NCBI GenBank assembly: GCA_916613615.1
Contig: OU744731.1
Coordinates: 61,096,880-61,160,879 of the forward strand
From: Steromphala cineraria
Taxonomy: Eukaryota > Mollusca > Gastropoda > Trochida > Trochidae
Length of the DNA stretch: 64,000 bases
Direction of reading: 5' to 3'
Positions 24,279-35,870 of this stretch are shown in pieces (position 1 is the stretch's first letter; each line of letters opens with the position of its first letter). The translations under genes were made by a program, and so were the position numbers. The notes beneath the pieces were generated by a model that was given only the letters and a program-made list of their open reading frames with translations, did no database searches and had not been told where the DNA came from.

Positions 24279-25545
24279 TTAACATTTCGCCAAAATTCTC
24301 AATTTTACAACTCCGTTGATTTGCCAAAGGTGAAAATCTCTAACCTGACTTAAGCACTGTGCGTAAACCCATGACCGTAACTTTAGTTACGATCATCCCA
24401 ACATGGCGGCAGGTCATACGCTTCGGAACTTTTCACGCGATATTCTAGTTGTTCAGATACATTCAGATAAATTCCATAATGCGCTTAGATGCAGGTTGAC
24501 GTGGAGACGAGATTATAAAAATATTACCTTTTGTAAATGCATATTATAAATGAAGATATTCAAGTTTGAAAAATCGGGCATGATGACGGTAACTGGAAAA
24601 GCATAAATGAGAATGATGACGGTAATTGAAAAGGATAAATGACGGTAACTGCATACAGTAAATACATAAATTGTGTATTAGCGTGTAGGAAATAGCAAAT
24701 ATTCACCATTGAAGAGGTCACAGAGGGTGGTTGAAGTCGGAATCACCAGCTGATCATCTGAAATGTTGATCAAGCCTCTGTTCTATTAAGCCGACTTTGT
24801 GGGCTAGAATGGGAGATGCCTGTTTGGAGGTTATCAAAGTTAGTTGTGCAATCAGGACAAAGGCATTGTGTTATGAACCACCCTTTCCATGCGTTGACAA
24901 AGAAATTCAAATTGATTGTGTGGGCCAATTTTGTCTGCCAGGGGAAACAGCCGGCAACCACAACTCTGTCGGCTTATCAAACTTTTTCTTATCTTTTTTG
25001 TCAAACAAATTGCATTTAATTTTAGAAAAATATCTTATTATCCCAAATGAACACCTTTTCAGAACCCAAAAATATCGGCAAAAGAAAACCATGGACAGTT
25101 TGGATCTAATGGTTTGACTGTAAGTAATATGAAACTAGTCTTTTTTTGGCAGTCTAAGTAAACCTAGCCTCAATAATACCCGCTACGCTCTGATGTTTAG
25201 CAAAACGCAGTAACTGATCGCATAAGCCTACCTATCGAATTGACTTATCAGGGCTCATTTTACCAAGTCACATTCGCAAATTTAAAATTTTAGATTTCAA
25301 ACAAATAATACCAATAGTAGCCGATTTGTGATTGGATTCACAAAAGTCCATTCGGCCACCTCACGTTTGAAGTTATAGTTCATGAAAAGTTCGCTGATGC
25401 GACATTTTACTGTGTCCTGCTTGACTCAATATCAAAAAGCTGCAAGTAATATTGAGGCTAGGTTTACTTAGATTGCGTTTTTGGTTTCTGAATTTTTTTG
25501 TCTGAGCATATGGGCTAAGATCTCTGCTACAATGAGGTTTCTGAA
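24279..25545. other. unassigned intergenic sequence
   Basis: A 106-codon plus-strand ORF at 24797-25117 and a minus-strand ORF at 24770-24961 overlap. Neither has a recognisable domain or splice context. AATATTGAGGCTAGGTTTAC near 25450 is the reverse complement of sequence near 25160, a short inverted repeat flanking about 270 bp. Confidence 0.4.
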
Positions 25546-26125
25546 TTTTAAGCTCACCTGACCTGTAAGGCCCGATGGGCTTATGGCAGTGCATGGTGTC
25601 CGGCGTCCGTTCATCCGTCCGTCCATCCGTCAGTCCATAAACTTTGTGGAATTTCAACTTCTTCTCCAGAACCATAAGGCCTAGAAAGCTGAAACATTGT
25701 GTACAGCCTCCTTGGCTAGTGAGGATTATAAATTCTAGCTTTCGTGGCCCTGTGACCCCTAATAAGGGCCACAGGGGCCACGCCCTAAAAACCTATTTTC
25801 ATCTTCTTCTCCAGAACTATGAGGCCTAGAAAGCTGAATTTTGTGTACAGATTCCTTGGCTAGTGAGGGTTATAAATTGTAGCTTTCGTGGCCCTGTTGC
25901 CCCTAATAAAGGCAACAGGAATATCCTTCAAATCTATTTTCATGATCTTCTCCTGAAGTATAAGGCCTAGAAAACTGAAACTTGTCGCCTATATACATAA
26001 TTTTATGATTGGTGACCATGTGGCGTCTACAAAGGGGGAATCACATTGATGATGAAGCCTGATGAGCTACATTTGTAAAATTGAAAAAATAGAGCCATTT
26101 TCTCCTTAGCTCATCAGGTTTCATT
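25546..26125 (+). mobile_element. HINE-like element, family A
   Basis: Begins TTTTAAGCTCACCTGACCTG, then GCGTCCGTTCATCCGTCCG, then three ~145 bp cores, and a tail with GATGATGAAGCCTGATGAGC. Directly after it (26082-26125) is an oppositely oriented terminus (ATAGAGCCATTTTCTCCTTA), suggesting a second, mostly deleted copy. Confidence 0.6.
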
Positions 26126-26284
26126 ATATGTATTATGAGTTTTCAATAACGTTATGCTCCTTACATACTGCTACATTTGATTGGCTTGCTATATATAGCG
26201 ATACGGCTGAATACCAATGCAGGATATCAGGGGATAGGTTGTAGCATAACGCGGAGACATGATGTAGCAGGACGTACTCATTAG

Positions 26285-27541
26285 CAGTTTTTTTTAAGTT
26301 TCCATCGCCGCCGCCGCCGCCACACTCGTACTACTAGCTATAACTTTTTTTCACTAAGCTTTCCAGAACTCTAATTCATACCTTACTACTCATACCTCGG
26401 GGGAACGATTTTGACACGTTCACTTTCAAGGTCAAAGGTCAAGGTCACGAGATACGTATTCACTCTAAGAATTCCTTGTAAACGCGATAACTTGAAAAGT
26501 TTTTGTGCTATGAAGCTCTAACTTGGTATATATCATCCTTGGAAAAGTAAAAAATTTTGAAAAGGTTTTGGCTACAATCCGTCAAAGGTCAAGGTCACAG
26601 CAAGGTCATGACGTAAGCATGTTTTAGCGAAAATGCTTTATTTTAACTATGAACACTTTTAATCAATACATGATTGTTATACTCAATAAAAAGTGTTCAA
26701 TGATTGTGTGACCTTGAAGGTCAAAGGTCAAGGTCATGAGATATGAGTTATTACAAAATGCACTAAATTTGGGTATAACTTTATCCCATTTAGCTTTTCA
26801 GAACTCATGAACATGTCTAAATGTTAATACTTCCAGGGAATCATTATGACATGTTCACTTTCAAGTTCAAAGGTCAAGGTCACGAGTTATAAAATCACTG
26901 CAAAATTCTTTGTAAACACGGTAACTTGAAAAGTTTTTGTGCTATGAAGCTCTAACTTGGTATATATCATCCTTGGAAAAGTAAAAATTTTTGAAAAGGT
27001 TTCGGCTACAATCCGTCAAAGGTCAAGGTCACAGCAAGGTCATGACTTAAGCATGGTTTAGCGAAAATGCTTAATTTTAACTATGATCACTTTTAATCAA
27101 TACATGATTGTTATACTCAATAAAAAGTGTTCAATTATTGTGTGACCTTGAAGGTCAAAGGTCAAGGTCATGAGATATGAGTTATTGCAATTCCTTGTAA
27201 ACACAATAACTTTAAAAGTTTTTGTGCTATGAAGTTTAGATTTTGTATATATTATCTCTTGAGAAGTACAAAATTTTCAAAAAGTTTTGGGTACGAACTG
27301 TCGAAGGTCAAGGTCACAGCAAGGTCAACATATATGGAGAAAATGGATTAATTTAATTTTTAACACTTTATTTCATTACAATAATGTTATACTCAATGAA
27401 ATGTGTTCATTGATTATGTGACCTTGAGTGTCAAAGGTCAAGGTCACGAGAAAATTCCCAATTTGGTGAGGCCTGTAAAAGGCGGAACAGGGTAAGGCGA
27501 AACCCAAAGTTCAGGGTATCCCGCAAACGCTAATCTAGTTA
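26285..27541 (+). mobile_element. HINE-like element, family E, copy 1, rich in AGGTCA motifs
   Basis: Begins near a (CGC)n tract (GCCGCCGCCGCCGCC), runs through about three ~430 bp units, and ends in CGCAAACGCTAATCTAG. CTAG is the canonical Helitron 3' tetranucleotide and a GC hairpin lies just upstream. Each unit holds AAGGTCAAAGGTCAAGGTCA or a close variant about twice. No ORF. Its left end is decayed relative to copy 2. Confidence 0.6.
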
Positions 27542-27870
27542 GAAATCTGTTCTTGCAGTTATCAGTGATTTATTATCAAAACCAAAAATTTAACTAGCTA
27601 AGAATGAGAAAGTATGTTCTGATATCAATGCATCTGAAAAATGCAACAAATGTTGAAAGTCTTTGTTGCACCCAGGTCTCTTCATTTTGAAACACATTGC
27701 TCATTAACGAGTCATAGTAAAAGTGATAGTTATTTCTCTACCAATATTAACTAGCGATGATGTAAGAGTATTGTCATGTTCCCTTATAGACTTTTAATGA
27801 AACTCATGCGGCTGTGTTCAGTTTAAGTGGTGACTATCTCGTATCTCCACTGTGTATCACCATACACCGT

Positions 27871-28241
27871 AACTAGCGAGGTGTACGACGGAGAAATATT
27901 TCTAGCGAGGAGCTTAAATACAGGATCACTTAAAAAACAATCATCACCGTTTCATCATTTTTTTCATCATTTTTTTCTATGTTATTATCATGTCAATAGC
28001 TTTCCGAGATATAACTATTTAATGTCATATCCTGTTCATAGTCAGAGATAGCAAATATTTTACTAACAACAGCATTACTCGCAACTGTCATTGTTACTGT
28101 CCCTTGGATACAGAATGACAAGCACATACATTTTACTAAGTATGTGTGCTAAAATTACCACATGATGTTGATTATTTGAAAGTTATGATTTCGATTTCGG
28201 CTCCTCGCTAGCAACATTTCTCCGCCGTACACCTTGCTAGT
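27871..28241. repeat. foldback element with ~42 bp inverted ends
   Basis: ACTAGCGAGGTGTACGACGG (27871) and its complement near 28241, with the arms continuing through GGAGAAAT and CTAGCGAGGAGC, matching at most positions over 42 bp. The interior of about 290 bp is AT-rich and carries no gene. It lies exactly between the two family E copies. Confidence 0.75.
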
Positions 28242-28265
28242 GATCTCTGTAGTGTTAATATTTGA

Positions 28266-29695
28266 AAATCTTATTAGCAGCCCCGTCTAACGCACGCCGA
28301 CGCGCACATACTAATGGCTATAACTTTTTTCTACTAAACTTTCCAGAACTTGTATTCATAACTTACTGCTTATACCTCGGGGGAACGATTTTGACATGTT
28401 CACTTTCAAGGTCAAAGGTCAAGGTCACAAGCTATAAAATCACTAAAAAATTCCTTGTAAACGCGATAACTTGAAAAGTTTTTGTGCTATGAAGCTCTAA
28501 CTTGGTATGTATCATCCTTGGAAGAGTAAAAAATTTTGAAAAGGTTTTCACTACAATCTGTTCAAGGTCAAGGTCACAGCAAGGTCACGACTTTAGCATG
28601 ATTTTGCGAAAATGCTTTATTTCCACTATGAACACTTTTAATCAATAGATGATTGTTATACTCAATGAAAAGTGTTCATAGATTGTGTAACCTTGAAGGT
28701 CAAAGGTCAAGGTCATGAGATTTGTGTTATTACAATGTGCAACTAATTTGGATATTACTTTATCCCATTAAGCTTTTCAGAACTCATAAACATGTATAAG
28801 TGTTTACACCTCTGGGGACTTAGAATGACATGTTCACTTTCAAGGTCAAAGGTCAAGGTCATGAGCTATAAAATCACTAAACAATTCCTTGTAAATGCGA
28901 TAACTTGAAAAGGTTTTGTGCTATGAAGCTCTCACTTGGTATATATCATCCTTGGAAGAGTAAAAAATTTTGAGAAGGTTTTCGCTGCAATCTGTCCAAG
29001 GTCAAGGTCACAGCAAGGTCACGACTTTAGCATGGTTTTGCGAAAATGCTTTATTTTAACTATGAACAATTTTAATCAATAGAAGATTGTTATACTCAAT
29101 AAAGAGTGTTCATTGATTGTGTAACCTTGAAGGTCAAAGGTCAAGGTCATGAGATTTGTGTTATTACAATGTGCAACTAATTTGGATATATCTTAATCCC
29201 GTTAAGCTTTTCCGAACTCATAAACATGTATAATTGTTTACACCTCTGGGAACTTAAAATGACATGTTCACTTTCAAGGTCAAAGGTCAAGGTCATGAGC
29301 TATAAAATCACAAAAAAATTCCTTGTAAATGCGTTAACTTAAAACGTTTTTGCGCTATGAAGTTTAAATTTTGTATATATTATCTCTTGAGAAGTACAAA
29401 ATTTTGAAAGGTTTTGGGTACGAACTGTCAAAGGTCAAGGTCACAGCAAGGTCAACAAATATTGAGAAAATGGATTATTTTAACTTTAAACACTTTAATT
29501 CGATACATTAATGTTATTTTCAATGAAATGTATTCTTTGATTGCGTGACCTTGAGTGTCAAACGTCAAGGTCACAAGAAAATGCCCAATATGCTGAGGCT
29601 TGTAGAAGGCGGAACAGGGTAAGGCGAATTAAACCCCAAGTTTCGGGGCTGCTCTGTTTTTGCGGTGTCCCGCAAACACTAATCTAGTTTCCTTG
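28266..29695 (+). mobile_element. HINE-like element, family E, copy 2, rich in AGGTCA motifs
   Basis: The left end TTAGCAGCCCCGTC and the right end TTTCGGGGCTGCTCTG form a subterminal inverted repeat. The 3' end reads CCCGCAAACACTAATCTAG. The interior is three to four ~430 bp units closely matching copy 1, each with CAAAGGTCAAGGTCA. No ORF. Confidence 0.65.
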
Positions 29696-30001
29696 GAACT
29701 AGGTCGATTTTAAACAAACTGTTTCATATGTCAGCCAATCAGATAATGGTAATACAATACCTGATTAACTGCAAAATTCTCTCCTTTATTTATGTACAAT
29801 CTTAACATTACATTAATTTTCGAACATGTGCACATTTTAAAAAAACACTAATATGGACCTCATATAAAAAAAATTTAATGAATGACAGAAATTAAGTTCA
29901 GGTCTGTATTCTTTATTCTTTTGACGTGATTGTGTAAGACTATAATCTTTCCTATTGATAGTATGATGAAAAAATAAATACTGTTTTAATGTTTTTTGCA
30001 G

Positions 30002-30020
30002 GAAGACCTGAGGAAGTATA
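30002..30020 (+). CDS. exon 1 of the model: 19-nt microexon
   Basis: GTTTTTTGCAG precedes and GTAAGTGC follows. It reads EDLRKY in phase 0 and ends in phase 1, which joins in frame to 30631. It is short enough to be chance, but the splice sites on both sides are near-consensus. Confidence 0.45.
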
Positions 30021-30630
30021 GTAAGTGCTTATGCAATCTTTCAAATATTAAAAAGCTTGCTATTCATAAGATTTGTAATTTTTAAAGATATCAGCATAGG
30101 ACGTAGACTTTTATTTACACATATAGTTGAAAAACCAGGAGTGACATATTTTCAATATGAGCATTTGAATACACAATTATCACTTTTGCCTAGCAATGAT
30201 TTTTTAAGCGCAAGTTCTTGTATTTTACGCCTGTGAAATTATACCATTTTTATACCATAACACCATTGTTAGTGACAACCCTCGTTTGGGAAGCGGTCTG
30301 TTTCTTTGGTATTTCTTAGATGGTTAAATGGAATAGAATCAACATTATTAGAGATTATTACCCGAGTAAATGTGTCATATAGCTTTTATGAAACAAGTGT
30401 GAATATTGGAGTGCGAGAGCATGGGGGTTAATTTGTGAATTTAAGATCATAAACAATTGTTAAGGGTAATCTTTGTGGTGTGGAAATAGACTTTCAAAAG
30501 AGGCCAGCTTTTTGTCAAAAAGTATTACTCTTAACATATTGTAAAGATAATATGAGGATATTTTCAGAATATCATTTGTGAAATTAGCATGTTTTAATAA
30601 GCCTTTCATATTTTTGTTTGATTTGTTCAG

Positions 30631-30726
30631 TCATAATCCATTCTGAAGAAGGAAAAGCATCGGCTGAAGAGTTACAAGTTGAAACAAAAGGAAATGGTAC
30701 TTCTTCGGACTTGCTGTGTATAACAA
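30631..30726 (+). CDS. exon 2 of the model
   Basis: Acceptor ATTTGTTCAG, donor AA|GTAAGAG. Reads IIHSEEGKASAEELQVETKG and on to DLLCIT, a hydrophilic stretch without a family. 96 nt, phase 1 at both ends. Confidence 0.7.
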
Positions 30727-30859
30727 GTAAGAGAATATATAAATACTTTTGAAATAGATATGCTGTGTTTGTTAACGAACTTATTAAGTGTTTGTCAGAT
30801 GTAAATATACACCCTGACACCCTTCGAAAATGTCTTTTGAGGGTTGCCAATATTGACCA

Positions 30860-31660
30860 GAGTGGCCAGACCCCTTAAACCCTATTTTCATCTTCTTCTC
30901 TAGAAGCATAAGGCCTAGAAAGCTGAAACTTTGTGTACAGACTCCTTGACTAGTAAGGATTATGATTTATAACTTTTGTGGCCCTGTGGCCCCTAAAAAG
31001 GGCCTCAAGGGCCATACCCTATAAACATATTTTCATCTTCTTCTCCAGAAGCATGAGGCCTAGAAAGCTGAAACTTTGTGTACAGACTCCTTGGGCTAAT
31101 CGCATGGCGTATGGCGTCTGTCTGTCCGTCTGTCCATCTGTCAACTTTTCCCTTTTTCGTCTTCTCCAGAACAAATGACTCTAGAGAGCTGAAATTTGAT
31201 GAGCAGGGGTCAAAACCTTAAAAACCTTTTTTCATCTTCTTCTCCAGTTCAAAAAGGTTTTTAGAGCTGAAAAGTTGTCACGTCAGTAGACTCCTTTGCC
31301 AATGGGGATTTGAAATTGTAGATTTGGTTACCCCATGACCCCAAATGTTGTCACAGGGGTCTAAACCTTAAAAACCTATTTTCATCTTCTCTCCCTGTTC
31401 AAATTGTCTAGAGAGCTGAAAAGTTGTGTGAAGAGTAGAGTAATTATAGATTTTTCAACCCCTTGGCACCAAATGGGGTCACAGGGGTCAAAACCCTTAA
31501 AATCTATTTTCATATTTTCCTCCATTTCAAAAAGGTCTAGAAAGCTGAAAAGTTGTGTGTAGACTCCTTGGCCAATGAGGATCCTAAGTTTTAGGTTTGG
31601 TGACCCCAAATGTGGTCACAGGGGTCAAAACCTTAAAACCTATTTTCCACTTTTTCGAAT
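30860..31660 (+). mobile_element. degenerate HINE-like cores, families A and B
   Basis: Two family A cores (with AGGCCTAGAAAGCTGAAACT), then a GTCTGTCTGTCCGTCTGTCC microsatellite at about 31110, then diverged cores with GTCACAGGGGTCAAAACC. The ends are not recognisable. Lies in intron 2. Confidence 0.6.
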
Positions 31661-31944
31661 TTTATTTTTGGTGGTTTCCATGGAAACATAAATAAGAATT
31701 GAGTTTTAGAATAAGAATGAAAACATGTTAGACCTAGCTCAATGAAACTTGTGTGCGGATTAGAGAGCATGTGAAGATGTACCTATTTAAAACTTCTTTC
31801 GAAACATGACTTTTCTGGGGACCGGTTGGATATGTCATCTTCTAATCTTTTTTAATCAATAGTGATTAGTGAAAAACCAAATATGAGCTACTGATAAAAA
31901 TGGGTATCGTTATTGCGATACAGAAAAGTGTATAAAGATGGAAT

Positions 31945-32163
31945 TTGACTGGAGTTCCAGGGAGAATTTACTTGCAACCCCCTCGGAATTCCGGTGTGAT
32001 CCCATCAAGTCCTAATACTGGTACATCTCCTAATCTGGTTGGATCTCATTGGGCATCCCGGTTGGACCCACCAAAATCCCATTTTTTATCCCACTGGAAA
32101 CCCAATCATGATTCTGATGGAATCCCACTAGGAATCCCAGTGGATTTTTCACTGGAGTCCTAG
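31945..32163 (+). repeat. cryptically repetitive GGAATCCC-rich segment
   Basis: Many diverged short motifs of the AATCCCA / ACTGGA kind in direct array, giving a Pro/Ser-rich ORF in one frame. No exon signals. Intronic. Confidence 0.45.
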
Positions 32164-32474
32164 GCTTTCAGAATAAAAAATAACTATAATTATTAACTTA
32201 ATCAATCAGTCACTATTCAATTTGGTATGGAGTCATGTGATATTTGGAGCTGTTCATTTTGCTGTCTGTTACAGTTACACACATGTTTTAATAATATAAT
32301 ATTCCTGAAATTGTAATGTACCAGCAAATCAAAGTTCAAGAGGGTTATGCCATACAGAATTATAACTCGATTTATTTTTTTATTAGCAAAATGACTAAGT
32401 CAGGAGGCCAAAGTATGGAAATTTGAATTTGTCTTTTTGAAAGTGTTCCAAGATATTTGACATTTTGCTTGCAG

Positions 32475-32606
32475 TGCCGAGAGACTTAAAGGAAAAGCTG
32501 GATCTTGACTCTGTATCAGGGTTGTACATGATGGTGGACACTGGTCTTCTTCACGTCTTGTTCAAAGGAAGACATCTTGAGCCTGATGTTGATGATTTTA
32601 TGGATG
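32475..32606 (+). CDS. exon 3 of the model
   Basis: Acceptor TTTTGCTTGCAG, donor GATG|GTAATT. Reads PRDLKEKLDLDSVSGLYMMV and continues to EPDVDDFMD. 132 nt, phase 1 at both ends. The hydrophobic/charged pattern suggests a folded domain, not identified. Confidence 0.8.
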
Positions 32607-32699
32607 GTAATTCTGAAAGTTTGGATATCAATATGGTTTCATAGTTTCCTGATTGCTGTTTGCCAAACTACCAGTAAATGTTTAATAAACAGAATAAAA

Positions 32700-33250
32700 C
32701 TTATAACAAATAACATTTAAGGTATGATTTAAATCACCTGATGGCTTAACAGAGTGGCAACCGTCTGTTAGTCCATTGGTCCTGAGTTTGCCAGCTGAAA
32801 TCTCCTAAGTTGTTGGCAACTTGTTGCCTTGACCAATGTTGGTTACAAGCTGTTCATTTGGTGATTCTGTGACCCTGCCCTTTAAAAGAATTGGTAAGAA
32901 AATTGTTGGGCTTATGACATGAAGTTGCGTTCTATCCATCGAACTGTCCATCCGTCTGTCCGTCTGTCTGTCAATCTGTCTGTCCATCTATACATTTGTA
33001 AACATTTACTCATTTGACTTGTTCTCACGACCAATGCTGAACCTTGACTACAGGTCCCTAATCAAGTGGAACTACAAATTGTAGAGAAGTCCAAGTGGCA
33101 AAGCAGCAATGCCTTGAAACCTTTTTATTATAAGTCCTCTCAAAAAGCAAAATGCCTAGAAAGCTGAAACCTTCTGCATAGACCCTGAGCTGATGGGGAT
33201 TATTATGAATATATCCTGTGAAAAGAAATAAGAAACACATCGGCCAAACC
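32700..33250 (+). repeat. strongly decayed HINE-like copy
   Basis: TTGTTGGGCTTATGACATGAA, a CCATCCGTCTGTCCGTCTGT microsatellite (about 32945) and one core-like AATGCCTAGAAAGCTGAAAC. The ends are lost. Confidence 0.45.
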
Positions 33251-33721
33251 CTAAAACAAATTTGAGTATCATGAGTTACAGAACAAATAGTTCTATTTTA
33301 TATCAATGCATTGATTTCTTAACGCAACATGCAACAGTGATCCCCTTAGTAACCTCAAACAATTAATTGAAGGTTCACAATAAAAAAATTAATTTCTTGG
33401 GCCTTGACACTTTTATAATGGAAACTCAGATGTGAATAATGAGATGTTTTTCCATGCATACAAAATTGGAAGATATAATTTCTATAATTTCATATAAATG
33501 TACTACTGCAAAAAAAACAAAGAAGAAGGACTTCTTTTTCCGAGTTTTGAGTAGTTTGTTTGCATGATAGTCATTGAATTGTTGTCATTTATATGCAAAA
33601 GGAATAAATTACTATGGAGTTAGATTTTAACGTTAGTAGTCCCAAAGAAAACAAAGTGAGAGAGGGTTGATAATTTTTTGTGATATTATATGTTATTAAT
33701 GATGTGTCAAATTATGATCAT

Positions 33722-34873
33722 ATTTTTAGCTCATCTGGCCTGTAAGGCTCGATGGGCTTATGGCATGGCATGGTGTCCGGCGTCCGTCCGTCCGTCCGTC
33801 CATCCGTCCATCCGTCCGTAAACTTTGTGGAATTTCGACTTCTTCTCCAGAACCATAAGGCCTAGAAAGCTGAAACTTTGTGTACAGACTCCTTGGCTAG
33901 TGAGGATTAAAAATTGTAGCTTTGGTGGCCCTGTGACCCCTAATAAGGGCCACAGGGGCCACACCCTAAAAACCTATTTTCATCTTCTTCTCCAGAACCA
34001 TAAGGCCGAGAAAGCTGAAACTTTGTGTACAGACTCATTGGCTAGTGAGGATTATAAATTGTAGCTTTGGTAGCCCTGTGACCCCTAATAAGGGCTACAG
34101 GGGCCACGCCCTAAAAACCTATTTTCATCTTCTTCTCCAGAACCATAAGGCCTAGAAAGCTGAAACGTTGTGTACAGACTCCTTGGCTAGTGAGGATTAT
34201 AAATTGTAGCTTTGGTGGCCCTGTGACCCCTAACAAGGGCCACAGGGGCCACGCCCTAAAAGCCTATTTCCATCTTCTTCTCCAGAACCATAAGGCCTAG
34301 AAAGCTAAAACTTTGTGTACAGACTCCTTGGCTAGTGAGGATTATAAATTGTAGCTTTGGTGGCCCTGTGACCCCCAATTAGGGCCACAGGGGCAACACC
34401 CTAAAAACCTATTTTCATCTTCTTCTCCAGAACCATAAGGCCTAGAAAGCTGAAACTTTGTGTACAGACTCCTTGGCTAGTGAGGATTATAAATTGTAGC
34501 TTTAGTGGCCCAGTGACCCCTAATAAGGGCGACAGGGGCCACACCCTAAAAACCTATTTTCATCTTCTTCTCCAGAACCATAAGGCCTAGAAAGCTGAAA
34601 CTTTGTGTACAGACTCCTTGGCTAGTGAGGATTATAAATTGTAGCTTTGGTGGCCCTGTTGCCCCTAATAAAGGCAACAGGAACGTCCTTCAAATCTATT
34701 TTCATCTTCTTCTGAAGTATTAGGCCTAGAAAACTGAAACTTGTCGCCTTTATACTTAATTTTATGATGTGTGCCCATGTGGCCTCTACAAAGGGGGAAT
34801 CACATTGGCCACACTCTACAGCATAATTGATGATGAAGCCTGATGAGCTACAGAGCCAATGGCTCTATTTTTT
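33722..34873 (+). mobile_element. HINE-like element, family A, intact
   Basis: The best-preserved copy. It has TTTTTAGCTCATCTGGCCTG at the left, a GGCTTATGGCATGGCATGG block, a (CCGT)n microsatellite (33782-33818), six ~145 bp cores, a distinct terminal core (CAACAGGAACGTCCTTC), then GATGATGAAGCCTGATGAGC and the AGAGCCAATGGCTCT hairpin, ending in T6. Lies in intron 3, about 500 bp before exon 4. Confidence 0.75.
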
Positions 34874-35382
34874 AACTTTAAAGGGGGTCTGCAACCTGAA
34901 TTTTAAACTTCCAGAGTTTTATCAACAAGGCCCCGAAAGAGTCGTAAATGCTCAGTATGAACCAAAATTGTTTGGTTACAAACCGCTTACAACTGACAGC
35001 CAGTACCAAGTTTGTGTCATGTGACCCCACTTACCCGTCTGGACGCTTTCATTAATGATGGTCAATTAGGTTTCACGAGCTAGGTTGTTGATTCCCTTTA
35101 GGGAACCATACAACCTAACAAACTACTCCAAATTGACAGGATTTCTACACATAAACAATTGGATACTATTGAGTTCAATTTGGACTTTGTACTTTCAGAG
35201 TTAGTCCACATGTACAAGGTGAAAAAGGGTAGATAATTTATTTTATCTGTGTCATTCAAAGATTATAAGTGATGGTATAAGCTATAATATTCCTATACAT
35301 AAACTATAAGCAAAGACAGGTCTAACATTGCAGCAGTTGTCTATATCTGATCTTTGTGTTTGTATATTCTATCTTTTTGTAG

Positions 35383-35870
35383 AATTGGAAAAGAAGGACA
35401 AGCAAATAAGCTTATTGAACAGAATTGGAATAGGTGACAATCGCTTTATGAAGCTTTTTCATCACCTGCCTGAAAATTGCACAAAGATTGTGGTGGAAGC
35501 AACAGTTCAAACCAGCAAAGTGAATGATGATAAGAAAACATCTCCAGCATCAATAGATCAAGGCATAGCTGACTTGTGGCTGGATGAAGAACTCAAGCAG
35601 AATACTGGTAAAATCAGCAGCAATGATTCTAGTTCAGTGGCGAGGATTCACTTGGATCCATCGAGATCAAGCCCTGGAGGTGACAGTGGACAAGAAGAGG
35701 ATGAAGTTCGTGAAAGTTTGATGCTGAGTCCTGCAGGAGAAATGACTGATTCACTGGGAAGTGAAGAGTTGACAAGAGAAGAGATGGCAGGGGACGATAG
35801 TTGTGGGGCTGAAGCACAGTCAGAAGATGAGAAAGATGAGTCTGAATCTGAGGAGGACAATCAGTCTGAA
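35383..35870 (+). CDS. exon 4 of the model, unique part
   Basis: Acceptor ATCTTTTTGTAG. The G from exon 3 plus AA restores a codon, and the frame reads ELEKKDKQISLLNRIGIGDN, an FHHLPENCTKIVVEATV segment, then a Ser/Glu/Asp-rich acidic tract ending EESESEEDNQSEG-like just before the repeat array. The first perfect donor (GAAG|GTGAGT) splits at 35871/35872, so the exon may end there or at any later repeat unit. The open frame itself runs through the array. Confidence 0.75.

Noticed and set aside
24797..25117. 106-codon ORF with several Cys and an overlapping minus-strand ORF
   Set aside because: No domain, no splice partner in phase with the downstream gene. A conserved gene cannot be excluded but I cannot support one.
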